A stretch of DNA of 64,000 nt, from NCBI RefSeq assembly GCF_002285495.1, contig NZ_CP016786.1:2760001-2824000 (forward strand). The letters run 5' to 3'. Positions 34,686 through 43,767 of this stretch are shown in pieces. A program made the translations under genes and the position numbers. The notes under the pieces are model-generated. The model did not search any database. It was not told the origin of the DNA and worked only from the letters and a program-made list of their open reading frames with translations. Origin of the DNA: Clostridium isatidis. Lineage in GTDB: Bacteria; Bacillota; Clostridia; Clostridiales; Clostridiaceae. Each line of letters opens with the position of its first letter. Positions within the stretch are counted from its first letter, which is position 1.

Positions 34686-34728
34686 AAAAGCTGTTTTAGA
34701 TAGTTAACTAAAATGGCTTTTTATTTTT
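34686..34728 (+). terminator. Terminator of the DEAD-box helicase gene
   Basis: AAAAGCTGTTTTAG pairs with CTAAAATGGCTTTT (two wobble pairs) and is followed by TTATTTTT. Confidence 0.85.
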
Positions 34729-34832
34729 GTTTAAATAGTTCAAAAACTTTTTACAATTTTCTTGTTTCATATCATATTTTTATTACATACTCAATACATT
34801 GTAACATATAAAAGATTTTTAGGAGGTTCTTA

Positions 34833-35003
34833 ATGATTCCGCAAAAATATATATGTCTTTCTTGTACTTATGTTTATGATCCTGAATTAGGTGATCCAGA
34901 TAATGACGTATATGAAGATACTCCTTTTGAAGATCTTCCAGATGATTGGGTATGTCCGGTTTGCGGTGCTACAAAAGAAGAATTTTACATGTATGAGGAC
35001 TAA
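34833..35003 (+). CDS. Rubredoxin
   Basis: 56 residues, MIPQKYICLSCTYVYDPELG ... VCPVCGATKEEF. The two CxxC pairs (CLSC and CPVC) bind one iron. The first knuckle reads CLSCTYVYD where CxxCGYxYD is usual, so Gly is replaced by Thr. AGGAGG lies 7 nt before the ATG. It is a small electron carrier for rubrerythrin or flavodiiron enzymes. Confidence 0.93.
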   Translation: MIPQKYICLSCTYVYDPELGDPDNDVYEDTPFEDLPDDWVCPVCGATKEEFYMYED

Positions 35004-35006
35004 AAC

Positions 35007-35037
35007 AAAAAAACAGTCCATTAAAGACTGTTTTTTA
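35007..35037. terminator. Bidirectional terminator rubredoxin / methyltransferase
   Basis: AAAACAGTC/GACTGTTTT stem with flanking A and T runs between converging genes. Confidence 0.85.
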
Positions 35038-35048
35038 TTTGCTCTTAT

Positions 35049-36533
35049 TTAAGCCCTTCTAACTAAATTTTCTTTAAATTCTTCTATAAAATCAATAGTC
35101 TCATTAGTTAGTTTGCAGGCTTTATTAATTAAATTATTTATTTCTTTAAGTATTTCTTTAATATCCTCTTTTTTCTTTGATTTTTCATAAGCTAATCTTC
35201 CTAATGCAATAAGCCTTTCCTTTTCTTCTTTTTCAAAATTAATTAATGGTACTCTTGCTATATAACCAGACGTTATCATATTAGTTCTATTTAATACTCC
35301 CCTAACTAAATAAGTCACTAAGGTTGAATTTAAATAGGATAATAAGAAGAACTCCTCTTCTCCATCACATAAAATACAACAATTAACACCAAAAACACTA
35401 TCTCTAGGCAGCTTACAGGCAGAAAACTCAACTCCCATAGAGGAGCATATAACCCCTTCCTTAAATAAATACTCCTTATTTCTAACTATAAAGTTAGCTA
35501 CCTTCTTAGATATTTTAAGAAAATTCTTATCTATAAAAAGCTTTTTCTCTGTATAAAACTTATCTTTACCAGGATTTTTATAAAAAGGCACTGTATATTG
35601 AGATTTACATTCCTTAGATAGATATAATTTATCATTTCCTGTAGATATACCAGTTATACATTTATATACATCTCCTATTCTCTTATTATTAAAAAGAAGC
35701 TTTATTTCTTTAGGACATTCTATTAAAAATTCTAGATTATCTCTATCATCTTTTAATAATATATTCTCTATAAAATATTTATTGTTTTCCAGTTCTCTCT
35801 TTTTAAGTTTTGCTTCAAAATCTCTTTTATTATTAATTCTATTATTTAAAATAACTTTGCCTTGATATTTAGTACCCTTTTGTAAGATTATTATGCTTGT
35901 TCTAACATCTGCTCCTTGGTTTAAAAATAAATTAGTAGGACACATTGTAATCTCATGTATAGAACATTTATCTAGTATTTTTTTTCTAAATTTTTTATAA
36001 CTTTTTGCTGTAAAAAAAGAATCGCTTGTAATAATTCCTATTAGGGCACCTTCCTTAGCTAAATCTATTACTGCTGATATAAACATAAGATACATATTTT
36101 GAATTCCAACATCTTTAAATTTTGCTTTCAACCTATCTTTGTTATCTTTAATATATTTTACTTCATGACAATTATAAGGTGGATTTAGCACATAATAATC
36201 ATATTCTAAAGGACTAATCTTACCATTATAAGCTATATTAGAAATATAAAACTTCAAAAAATCAATATTTTGAAAATTACAATCATATGTGTCCTTGTAT
36301 CTATATACATCTATTCCATAACATTTAATATTTTTATTTATAAAAGGCCTTAGCATTTCCTCCCTTCCACAGCAGGGATCAAATACGCTCTTTCCTTCAT
36401 TATTTATAGAAAATAATCTATCTGCAATATAATTACATATGTAATCAGGTGTTGAATAATAGCCTAATTCCCTTTTATTTATAGATTTATCTTTTGATAT
36501 TTCTTCTTTTATCAACTTATCTTTTCGCCCCAT
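35049..36533 (-). CDS. Solitary N6-adenine DNA methyltransferase (class I, Eco57I/TaqI-like)
   Basis: 494 residues. SAM-binding motif FDPCCG (51-56), acidic motif GIDVYRY, and catalytic NPPY (117-120) identify an N6-adenine DNA methyltransferase of gamma type. The C-terminal part (about 270-490) carries the target-recognition region (GDVYKCITGISTGNDKLYL ... NRTNMITSGYIARVPLI). Neighbouring genes are a rubredoxin and a deacetylase, with no restriction nuclease or S subunit, so it appears orphan. It has its own upstream terminator-bounded unit. Target sequence unknown. Confidence 0.88.
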   Translation of the reverse strand: MGRKDKLIKEEISKDKSINKRELGYYSTPDYICNYIADRLFSINNEGKSVFDPCCGREEMLRPFINKNIKCYGIDVYRYKDTYDCNFQNIDFLKFYISNIAYNGKISPLEYDYYVLNPPYNCHEVKYIKDNKDRLKAKFKDVGIQNMYLMFISAVIDLAKEGALIGIITSDSFFTAKSYKKFRKKILDKCSIHEITMCPTNLFLNQGADVRTSIIILQKGTKYQGKVILNNRINNKRDFEAKLKKRELENNKYFIENILLKDDRDNLEFLIECPKEIKLLFNNKRIGDVYKCITGISTGNDKLYLSKECKSQYTVPFYKNPGKDKFYTEKKLFIDKNFLKISKKVANFIVRNKEYLFKEGVICSSMGVEFSACKLPRDSVFGVNCCILCDGEEEFFLLSYLNSTLVTYLVRGVLNRTNMITSGYIARVPLINFEKEEKERLIALGRLAYEKSKKKEDIKEILKEINNLINKACKLTNETIDFIEEFKENLVRRA

Positions 36534-36602
36534 AAACTTTCCCTTACCTTTATAAAAAATTCTCCACTATAATTATATAAAATTAAATTCATTAATTAAA
36601 AT

Positions 36603-36658
36603 AAAAACAGTTGAGTAAGAATTTCTATAACTAAAATTCCTTCTCAACTGTATTTTTT
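36603..36658 (-). terminator. Terminator after the ChbG/YdjC gene
   Basis: ACAGTTGAGAAGGAATTTTAG ... TTCTTACTCAACTGT hairpin followed by TTTTTAT on the minus strand. Confidence 0.85.
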
Positions 36659-36664
36659 CTTATA

Positions 36665-37390
36665 TTAGATATCCCTATAATTAATTAATTCAATATTATT
36701 TTCTTTTAAAAGGTTCTTTAATTCTTGTGAAGTAAGAACTTCTAATTCCTCCAGCCTTTTTAAATTATAAGAACTATTTTTTAATAAAAATAAATCTACA
36801 TATGCAGGATGAGACATTACTTCTACTAATTCATAGTTTTTTTCTATTATTTTTTCAAAGGACTTAACTGAAATAGCTTCATCATAAAAAGCACCCTCAA
36901 AAGCTACTACTTTATTATAATCTAACTCATACCCTAAACCGCCTCTTATTGGTAAATTATACTTCTTTAAAATTTTTTCAATAACAGGCTTTAAAATTTC
37001 AAAGGTATGAACATGATGATGTGAATCTAAATGAGTAATATTAATTCCCCTTGATTTTACCTTTTCAATTTGAGCACAAAATTCTTCAAATACTTCATTT
37101 AAGTCTATTTTATTAAGGTCTTGTTCTGTTAGTAACTTCCTATAAAAGTTTCCTTCCTCATCTACTATAGTTTTATGAGTTTTTAATACTGGCTTATAGG
37201 CACTTAAGGTTAAGTGAACACCACATCCCAAACCTTGGTTTTCCTTAAGAAGTTCTACTGCATGATCAAAGGCCGGCATTCCAGCCATTATAGTAGTGCT
37301 TCTTACAACACCAGTTTTGTATGCTTCAATTATCCCATAGTTTACAGCCTTGCTAAACCCAAAGTCATCAGCATTTACAATTAATTTCAT
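36665..37390 (-). CDS. ChbG/YdjC-family carbohydrate deacetylase
   Basis: 241 residues opening MKLIVNADDFGFSKAVNYGIIEAY with the metal-binding NADDFG. GCGVHLTLS and THLDSHHHVHTF supply the histidines of the active site. In E. coli ChbG removes one acetyl group from chitobiose-6-phosphate-type sugars; the substrate here is inferred only by family. GGGGG ribosome site. Confidence 0.9.
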   Translation of the reverse strand: MKLIVNADDFGFSKAVNYGIIEAYKTGVVRSTTIMAGMPAFDHAVELLKENQGLGCGVHLTLSAYKPVLKTHKTIVDEEGNFYRKLLTEQDLNKIDLNEVFEEFCAQIEKVKSRGINITHLDSHHHVHTFEILKPVIEKILKKYNLPIRGGLGYELDYNKVVAFEGAFYDEAISVKSFEKIIEKNYELVEVMSHPAYVDLFLLKNSSYNLKRLEELEVLTSQELKNLLKENNIELINYRDI

Positions 37391-37468
37391 AAATTCATCC
37401 CCCTTATAGGTTTATAATAGCAAAACTTTCCTTAGCCTTCAATATTAACTTAAAGCTCAAATATATAA

Positions 37469-38230
37469 TTATTTTGCATATTTAACTATACAGTCTCTTA
37501 AAGTCTCTGTTGCTTCTTTTGTTCCAACTGCATCATTATAGTACTTTGCAAATCTTTCATCTGCAACATACATTTCTGCTAAACCTACATGAGCTTCTGA
37601 TGAATAAGTCGGCCATGAGAATGTTAGCCATTCCTTATGCTTTTCATAAACCTTCTTAGCAACTTCTGATTCTAAATCCTTTGTTTTTATAACTTCTTCT
37701 AAAGCTTCAAACATTTCCTTTTCAATATTTTGCATCTTTTTCATATCTTCTTCAGTCATATTCAGCCACTTTTTATTGGATTCTTCTATAATTTTCTCAC
37801 CATATTTTTCTCTGATTTCTTTTCCATACTTTCTTTCATTTTCTTCTAATGCTTGTTTTTTAAATCCTTCAAACTTTTCTTTATTTGACATCTCAATCTC
37901 TCCTTTATTATAATCTATTGTTTTTTCTACTGTTTGAATAAGCAAATCTAGTTGCTTTCGTCTGGAGATAAGTCTTTCTCTGTGTTCAATTAGGGATTTA
38001 TTTATATCAAAATCCTTATTATAAATAATTTCTTTAATATCTTCTAACTTTATATCCATGGACCTATAAAGTAAGATTTGTTGAAGTAGGTCTACCTCTT
38101 TTTCACCATAAATTCTATAGCCGGTAGAACTAACCCTGCAGGGCTTTAATAAACCTATTTCATCGTAGTATCTTAATGTTCTTGAGCTAACTCCAGCTAA
38201 TTGTGATAATTTTTTGATTGTATATTCCAT
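37469..38230 (-). CDS. MerR-family regulator with TipAS antibiotic-recognition domain
   Basis: About 253 residues. An N-terminal MerR winged helix (YTIKKLSQLAGVSSRTLRYYDEIGLLKP) is followed by a coiled-coil linker (RRKQLDLLIQTVEKTID) and a C-terminal TipAS-like helical domain (about 140-253; WLTFSWPTYSSEAHVGLAEMYVADERF). Such proteins activate multidrug genes on binding peptide antibiotics. ATG 38230 has GGAGG 7 nt upstream. The promoter has a MerR-type 19-bp spacer, suggesting autoactivation. No obvious transporter target is adjacent. Confidence 0.9.
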   Translation of the reverse strand: MEYTIKKLSQLAGVSSRTLRYYDEIGLLKPCRVSSTGYRIYGEKEVDLLQQILLYRSMDIKLEDIKEIIYNKDFDINKSLIEHRERLISRRKQLDLLIQTVEKTIDYNKGEIEMSNKEKFEGFKKQALEENERKYGKEIREKYGEKIIEESNKKWLNMTEEDMKKMQNIEKEMFEALEEVIKTKDLESEVAKKVYEKHKEWLTFSWPTYSSEAHVGLAEMYVADERFAKYYNDAVGTKEATETLRDCIVKYAK

Positions 38231-38253
38231 ACCATTACCTCCTGACAAATACT

Positions 38254-38284
38254 ATAATAAAGTATTCCGTAACGTCAAGGTCAA
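38254..38284 (-). promoter_or_regulatory. MerR-type promoter with 19-bp spacer
   Basis: On the minus strand TTGACC (38279-38284) and TATTAT (38254-38259) are 19 bp apart, the overlong spacing that MerR proteins correct by DNA distortion. A sigma-A reading with TTGACG and TATAGT (16 bp) is also possible. Confidence 0.55.
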
Positions 38285-38318
38285 TAACTTTTTAAAACTT
38301 TTTTAAAAAATTATATAG

Positions 38319-38353
38319 AAAAGCTGCCACACTAAAAAATAGTGTAACAGCCT
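38319..38353 (-). terminator. Terminator of the PTS/dehydratase operon
   Basis: GGCTGTTACACTA pairs with TAGTGTGGCAGC, followed by TTTTCT on the minus strand, just after the dehydratase stop. Confidence 0.85.
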
Positions 38354-38359
38354 ATCTAA

Positions 38360-40054
38360 TTAATTAGTTTTTATATAAGCCCCTTCTATTCCTGAAACTG
38401 CATTTCTGCAATAATTTCCTAGAAGGCCCTTAGTGTATTTACTTGGCTTTATTTCTTTTTCTAATTTTCTTTTTTCTAAAATAGCATTAACTTCATCTAA
38501 TGTAAGGTTCTTATTATCTATATCTACTATATTAATGGCTCTATTTTCAATATCTATTTCAATAATATCACCATTTTCTATATATGCAATTGGACCTCCT
38601 GAAACAGCTTCTGGTGATACATGCCCTATAGCAGGTCCCCTAGTTGCACCTGAAAATCTTCCATCTGTTATTAAGGCAACTGTACTATTTAACTCCGGAT
38701 CAGATGAAATTGCTTCTGTTGTATAGAACATTTCTGGCATTCCAGTTCCCTTTGGACCTTCATATCTTATAATAACAGCATCTCCAGGTTTTATATCCTT
38801 ATTTATAACAGCATTATATGCATCTTCTTCACAATCAAAAACTACAGCTTTTAATCTTTGTTTCCATTGGGACTTTTGAATTGCTGAATGTTTTATTACA
38901 CAGCCTAAAGGTGCCAAATTTCCCTTAAGAACAGCTAATGAACCTTCTTCATTAAGGGGTTTTTTGGCTGTAAATAGAATATCCCCATATGGATCATTAT
39001 TAACATAATTTTTTTCAAATTCGTCTAAGTTTTCGCCTACAGTTTTTCCTGTAACGGTCATACAATCTAAGTGTAAATAATCCCTTAATTCCAGCATTAT
39101 TCCTGGTAGTCTTCCTATATAACTTAAGCAGTCTGCAGGATATTTTCCACTTGGTCTTACATTTAAAATGTAAGGAACTTTTCTGTGTATTCTATCAAAG
39201 TCTTCTGCCGTAATCTTTATTCCTACTTCATTTGCAATAGCAGGTATATGAAGCAATGAGTTACTTGATCCTCCAATTGCTGCATGTACTATTATTGCAT
39301 TTTCAAAAGCTTCTTTAGTTAATATATTTTTAGGGGTTATATTTTTTTCAACTAGGTTTAATACTGTTTTTGCAGCCTTCTTAATATATTCTTCATGCTC
39401 AGGACTAGCTGCAACTATTGCTGCTGATCCTGGTAATGCTAACCCTAAGGCTTCACTTAATAACTGCATGGTAATTGCAGTTCCTAAAAAGGAACATGCT
39501 CCATATGATGGACACGCTTTTTCCTTATACTCTTCATATTGTTCTTTTGTAATTTCGTTTCTTTTATACATAGCAGCATAAGTACCTATTTGATTTAAAG
39601 TTAAGCCCCCTTCACCAGCTCTCATTACTCCTCCTGGGATAAAAATAGAAGGTACATTGGTCCTTGCCATTCCCATTAAATGAGCTGGAACTGATTTATC
39701 ACAGCTGGCAATAAATATTCCTCCATCAAAAGCTGTTGCATTTACGTGTATTTCAATCATATTTGCAATCATTTCTCTAGAGGCTAATGAATAGTTTATT
39801 CCATCATGACCTTGAGCTTGGCCATCACAAATATCTGTTACATAATAATCAGCAGGATATCCTCCCTCTTTTAAAACAACTTCACTACATAGTCTTGAAA
39901 CTTTATTTAAATGAGCGCTTCCTGGATGACTTTTTCCATAACTGCTTTCAATTATTATTTGTTTTTTTTCTAAATCCTTCTTTTTCCATCCCATACCCAT
40001 CCTTAAGCTGTCCATTTCGTAAGCTACTTCTCTTACTTTTTGAAAATTACTCAT
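38360..40054 (-). CDS. IlvD/Edd-family dehydratase (sugar-acid or dihydroxy-acid dehydratase)
   Basis: 564 residues. Fe-S ligand cysteines are visible in TDICDGQAQGHDG, IASCDKSVPAHLMGMAR and YGACSFLGTAITMQ. SGATRGPAIGHVSPEAVSGGPIAYIENGD is the C-terminal hallmark. The family dehydrates dihydroxy acids (IlvD), phosphogluconate (Edd) or aldonic acids. No ilv genes are near; it is last in a cellobiose-type PTS operon, 59 bp after EIIB and behind a hairpin. That favours a sugar-acid substrate over branched-chain amino-acid synthesis, but this is inference. Confidence 0.85.
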   Translation of the reverse strand: MSNFQKVREVAYEMDSLRMGMGWKKKDLEKKQIIIESSYGKSHPGSAHLNKVSRLCSEVVLKEGGYPADYYVTDICDGQAQGHDGINYSLASREMIANMIEIHVNATAFDGGIFIASCDKSVPAHLMGMARTNVPSIFIPGGVMRAGEGGLTLNQIGTYAAMYKRNEITKEQYEEYKEKACPSYGACSFLGTAITMQLLSEALGLALPGSAAIVAASPEHEEYIKKAAKTVLNLVEKNITPKNILTKEAFENAIIVHAAIGGSSNSLLHIPAIANEVGIKITAEDFDRIHRKVPYILNVRPSGKYPADCLSYIGRLPGIMLELRDYLHLDCMTVTGKTVGENLDEFEKNYVNNDPYGDILFTAKKPLNEEGSLAVLKGNLAPLGCVIKHSAIQKSQWKQRLKAVVFDCEEDAYNAVINKDIKPGDAVIIRYEGPKGTGMPEMFYTTEAISSDPELNSTVALITDGRFSGATRGPAIGHVSPEAVSGGPIAYIENGDIIEIDIENRAINIVDIDNKNLTLDEVNAILEKRKLEKEIKPSKYTKGLLGNYCRNAVSGIEGAYIKTN

Positions 40055-40076
40055 TTTTATCCTCCTATTTTATAAA

Positions 40077-40106
40077 AATAGTGTCTTTATATTAAAAGAC
40101 ACTATT
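40077..40106 (-). terminator. Hairpin with T run between EIIB and the dehydratase
   Basis: AATAGTGTCTTT pairs perfectly with AAAGACACTATT, then TTTAT. It probably lowers dehydratase expression relative to the PTS genes, or separates the units. Confidence 0.75.
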
Positions 40107-40113
40107 CCCCTCA

Positions 40114-40422
40114 TTATTTGTTTATTAATTTTAATGCTAAATCTAAAACCTTAGCTCCATTACACATACCATAATCTACAGATGGAATTACCTCAACATT
40201 TAGTCCAAACTTTTCTGCTTTTTTCTTCATGTCGTTTACCATGAATCTTATTTGTGGTCCTAATAGCACTACATCTGCTTCTTCCATATTTCTAAGAGCT
40301 GCATCTGTTGATACTGCCCAAATCTTAGTATCTAATCCTCTCTTTTGAGCTTCTTTTTCCATTTTTGTTACTAATAAACTTGTTGACATTCCTGCTGAAC
40401 AAACTAATAATATTTTTTGCAT
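40114..40422 (-). CDS. PTS cellobiose/chitobiose-type EIIB
   Basis: 102 residues; MQKILLVCSAGMSTSLLVTKMEKEA has the phospho-cysteine C8 of the lactose/cellobiose EIIB fold. GPQIRFMVNDMKKKAE and DYGMCNGAKVLDLAL complete the family pattern. It passes phosphate from the EIIA at 41990 to sugar carried by the EIIC at 42362. Confidence 0.93.
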   Translation of the reverse strand: MQKILLVCSAGMSTSLLVTKMEKEAQKRGLDTKIWAVSTDAALRNMEEADVVLLGPQIRFMVNDMKKKAEKFGLNVEVIPSVDYGMCNGAKVLDLALKLINK

Positions 40423-40452
40423 AATTAATCACTCCTATTATTTCTATGATTT

Positions 40453-41883
40453 TTATTTATATTCATTTTCGAATATTTCCAACTCAAAACTTCTATTTTC
40501 CTGTACTTCCTTGTACCAGTTTCCAGATTTTTTAATTCTTCTATTTCTGTTATCTTCTAAATTAACTTCTACTAACCCGTATCTATTTTTAAATGCATTT
40601 TGTGGTGAAACATTATCCATGAAAGCCCATAACATATATCCCTTGCAATTAGATCCATCTTCTATTGCTTTTAAAGTCCAATATAAATGTTGTGATATAT
40701 ATTCAATTCTATAATCATCTTGAATTTGTCCATCTTCATTTTTATATTGAGCTTCATTTTGAACTCCCATTCCGCTTTCTGCTACAATCCACTCTACATT
40801 GTTATATTCTTCTTTAAGCCTTATGCCAATATCGTATATTATTTTAGGATATATCTCCCAGCCCCTGAAAGGATTCATTTTCTTTCCAGGTAGATCAAAT
40901 AATTCGTAATAACGAGCTGGATGGAAAGGTATTTCTTCATTCCATGCTGTTGATCTAGCCTTTACTCTATGTGGATAGTATAGATTTAACCCTAAAAATT
41001 CAATAGTATTGTTTTTAATTATTTCTAATTCTTCTTCAGTATAATCAAACATACAGTTGTGTTTTTTTAAATCATTAATTAAATCTTGTGGATATTTTCC
41101 TTTTAACATAGGATCCATAAACACTCTATTAAAGTATAAATCATACATATAAGCAGCTTTTTTATCATGCTCTGCACTTGATCTTGGATAAGTAACTTCT
41201 GGATTTAATATAGCTCCAATTTTACCTTCTAATCCTAATTCCTTAAATAATTTTACAACCTTTGCATTAGCAAGGTTCTTATTGTGGTTCCATTGCATCC
41301 ATTTAGCTGTATTTTGCTCATATGGCCATCTTATTGCATCAAGATAAACTCTAGTTTGAACAACAATTGGTTCATTAAAAGTAAACCAGTATTTTACCTT
41401 ATGTCCAAAATGCTTAAATGCTTGTTCTGCATACTTTACAAATAAATCTACAACCTTTTTAGAACCCCATCCACCATACTTTTCAAATAAATATAATGGT
41501 AATTCATAATGTTCTAAACATATCATTGGCTCTACGCCATTTTTCTTTATTTCATCTATATAATCATTATAAAATTGAACAGCTTCTTCGTTTACTTCGC
41601 CAGTTTCATAGTCTTTAATAAATCTTGACCAGTCAATTGAAGTTCTAAAGGCATTTAATCCTACTTCCTTCATAAGCCTTGCATCTTCTTTATATCTATT
41701 ATATAAATCAGCAGCTACAGTAGGTCCAATACCATCATGCCATAATTCAGGAACGGCTTTATACCATCCATCCATATAGTTCATATTTTTTTCAGTTTTT
41801 CCTGTCCAACCCTCTGTTTGCCATGCTGATGCTGCAGCTCCTAGTATAAAATTTTCAGGAAGATTTACCTTTTTTAGTGCCAT
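40453..41883 (-). CDS. Glycoside hydrolase family 1 (6-phospho-beta-glycosidase type)
   Basis: About 476 residues. PENFILGAAASAWQTEG opens the GH1 barrel; WFTFNEPIV has the acid/base Glu and WIVAESGMGVQ the nucleophile Glu, in an AESG variant of the usual TENG. SPQNAFKNRYGLVEVN is near the C-terminal sugar-phosphate-binding area. It presumably splits the phosphorylated disaccharide brought in by the adjacent PTS. ATG 41883 fits AAGGAG; the longer GTG frame overlaps that site. Confidence 0.92.
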   Translation of the reverse strand: MALKKVNLPENFILGAAASAWQTEGWTGKTEKNMNYMDGWYKAVPELWHDGIGPTVAADLYNRYKEDARLMKEVGLNAFRTSIDWSRFIKDYETGEVNEEAVQFYNDYIDEIKKNGVEPMICLEHYELPLYLFEKYGGWGSKKVVDLFVKYAEQAFKHFGHKVKYWFTFNEPIVVQTRVYLDAIRWPYEQNTAKWMQWNHNKNLANAKVVKLFKELGLEGKIGAILNPEVTYPRSSAEHDKKAAYMYDLYFNRVFMDPMLKGKYPQDLINDLKKHNCMFDYTEEELEIIKNNTIEFLGLNLYYPHRVKARSTAWNEEIPFHPARYYELFDLPGKKMNPFRGWEIYPKIIYDIGIRLKEEYNNVEWIVAESGMGVQNEAQYKNEDGQIQDDYRIEYISQHLYWTLKAIEDGSNCKGYMLWAFMDNVSPQNAFKNRYGLVEVNLEDNRNRRIKKSGNWYKEVQENRSFELEIFENEYK

Positions 41884-41914
41884 TTTTATATCCACTCCTT
41901 AATAATAAAATTGG

Positions 41915-41978
41915 AAGTTCACAGTATGCTTAATTAAGCTTACCTAAATAATTATTAAGTATTTTATACTGTGAACTT
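41915..41978 (-). promoter_or_regulatory. Intercistronic hairpin between EIIA and GH1
   Basis: AAGTTCACAGTAT and ATACTGTGAACTT are 13-bp perfect arms separated by 38 nt that include the palindrome CTTAATTAAG. No T tract follows, so a role in mRNA stability is more likely than termination. Confidence 0.55.
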
Positions 41979-41989
41979 TAAATTAATTG

Positions 41990-42316
41990 TTAGTTTTTAT
42001 TACTAATCTTCATTAGATCTTTTCTTAAATCTATTATTTCTTCAGCAAGCTGTCTAACTGTTAATCCTGTCATTAAATGATCTTGAGCATGAATGAATAA
42101 TAAATCTAATTTAACCTTATCTCCTTGTGCTTCTTTTGTTAATAGCTCTGTTTGCATATTATGAGCCATATTAAATGCTTCTCCACATTTCTTCATTAAT
42201 TCTTCTGCTTTTTCTATATCTCCGTTCTTTGCTTCTCTTATTGCTTCAATTGCATAACTTCTGCCATCTCCACTAAATGTGATAATTCCAAATGCTACGC
42301 TTTCTAAATCTTCCAT
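41990..42316 (-). CDS. PTS lactose/cellobiose-type EIIA
   Basis: 108 residues, three-helix bundle. LESVAFGIITFSGDGRSYAIEAI opens the family fold and LLFIHAQDHLMTGLTVRQLAEEII carries the phosphorylated histidine region. It sits between EIIC and GH1 in the operon. Confidence 0.94.
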   Translation of the reverse strand: MEDLESVAFGIITFSGDGRSYAIEAIREAKNGDIEKAEELMKKCGEAFNMAHNMQTELLTKEAQGDKVKLDLLFIHAQDHLMTGLTVRQLAEEIIDLRKDLMKISNKN

Positions 42317-42361
42317 AAAAATTCTCCTATTCTATTAATTTTTTCTATGACTTAATAATTC

Positions 42362-43705
42362 TTATGCTATTGCGTCTGATTCAGCTTCTTCAAGTTCTAA
42401 AGATTTTTCTTGTTCAACTAATTGTCTATCATAAACCTTTACAAATGGTAGATATACAAGACCTACTACTATTACGTTAATGAATTGTATAACTCCTGCC
42501 ATTATATCTCCATTAGTTGCTAAGATACCTGATATAAATAATGGTGTTGTCCAAGGAACTGCAATACCTGCTGGTGCTGAAACTAGTCCGAAATACATTG
42601 ATAAATAAGTTATTGCTCCTGCTAACATTGGTCCTATAACGAAAGGTATTATCATTATTGGGTTTAAAACTACTGGAATACCAAATATAATTGGTTCTGA
42701 TATATTAAATATTGCTGGTCCTATTGCTAATTTTGATATTGTCTTTAATTGCTTTGACTTAGCAAAAATTATCATTACTACTATTAAGCCTAAAGTTGCT
42801 CCACAACCACCTATACCGTTTACAAAGATATCATGGAATTGCTTTGTAACAATATTAGGAAGTTCTGCTCCTGCTTCTAAAGCAAGTCTGTTTTGGTCCA
42901 TTGCTGGTAATAATATTGAATCCATTACTCCAAATACAACTCTTGTTCCATGGATACCCATTGTCCAGAAAAAGTGATATAAGAAAATTGTTGATAAAGT
43001 ACCACCAAAAGATAATCCAACAGCTGCTAATGGTGCTCCTAGGAATTTACTAATAAATACAAAGACTGTTTCATAGCTTGTTGCTTCAAAGAATAATCTT
43101 ATTCCTAAGAATGTAACAAGTATTACTAAAGCTGGTGTTATTGCTGAGAATGACTTTGATACTGCTGGAGGAACTGAATCTGGCATCTTAATTACCCAGT
43201 TCTTATTTACTATATATATGAAAATTTCTGTTGAGATTATTGCTGTTAATATTGCTGCAACTAAGCCACCAGCTGAAAAGTTTGTTGTTTGCCAAACTCT
43301 ACCTAAGTTTAAAATTTCTCCACTTTGTAAAGTTTCGTTTATGTTTAATACAGGTATTAGTAGTAAGAATGCTGATAGAGCAATTGCACCTGCTGATAAT
43401 CCATCAACTTCTTTATCTTTAGCAAGATAATAAGAAATTGAAAAAACAGCTAGCAAAGATACAATATCAAAGGTTACTCTTACTGGATAAAGAATTTTTG
43501 TAGTAAAGTCTGGTATTATACCGTTTACAAAATCTGCATAGCCATCTATAGGTAAGTTACCTAAAATCATAAATATTGATCCAACAATGATAAGGGGCAT
43601 TGTGATTGATAATCCATCTCTTAAAGCTCTTATATGTCTTTCTGCAGCTATCTTACCAGCAATAGGCATCATTTTATTTTCCAAAAACTTAATAAATCTA
43701 TCCAT
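42362..43705 (-). CDS. PTS cellobiose-type EIIC permease
   Basis: About 447 residues with roughly ten membrane segments. The N-terminus is MDRFIKFLENKMMPIAGKIAAERHIRALRDG, and GINGVRVVFG-like WTMGIHGTRVVFGVMDSI and FNISEPIIFGIPVVLNPIMIIPF are family signatures. It carries the disaccharide across the membrane. ATG 43705 has GAGGTG 7 nt upstream. First gene of the operon; a cre-like site and the divergent RpiR gene lie upstream. Confidence 0.94.
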   Translation of the reverse strand: MDRFIKFLENKMMPIAGKIAAERHIRALRDGLSITMPLIIVGSIFMILGNLPIDGYADFVNGIIPDFTTKILYPVRVTFDIVSLLAVFSISYYLAKDKEVDGLSAGAIALSAFLLLIPVLNINETLQSGEILNLGRVWQTTNFSAGGLVAAILTAIISTEIFIYIVNKNWVIKMPDSVPPAVSKSFSAITPALVILVTFLGIRLFFEATSYETVFVFISKFLGAPLAAVGLSFGGTLSTIFLYHFFWTMGIHGTRVVFGVMDSILLPAMDQNRLALEAGAELPNIVTKQFHDIFVNGIGGCGATLGLIVVMIIFAKSKQLKTISKLAIGPAIFNISEPIIFGIPVVLNPIMIIPFVIGPMLAGAITYLSMYFGLVSAPAGIAVPWTTPLFISGILATNGDIMAGVIQFINVIVVGLVYLPFVKVYDRQLVEQEKSLELEEAESDAIA

Positions 43706-43767
43706 TTTTTTACACCTCTTCATTTAATTTATATGGAAGTTAAGTTAAAATTGTTATATAATATCTT

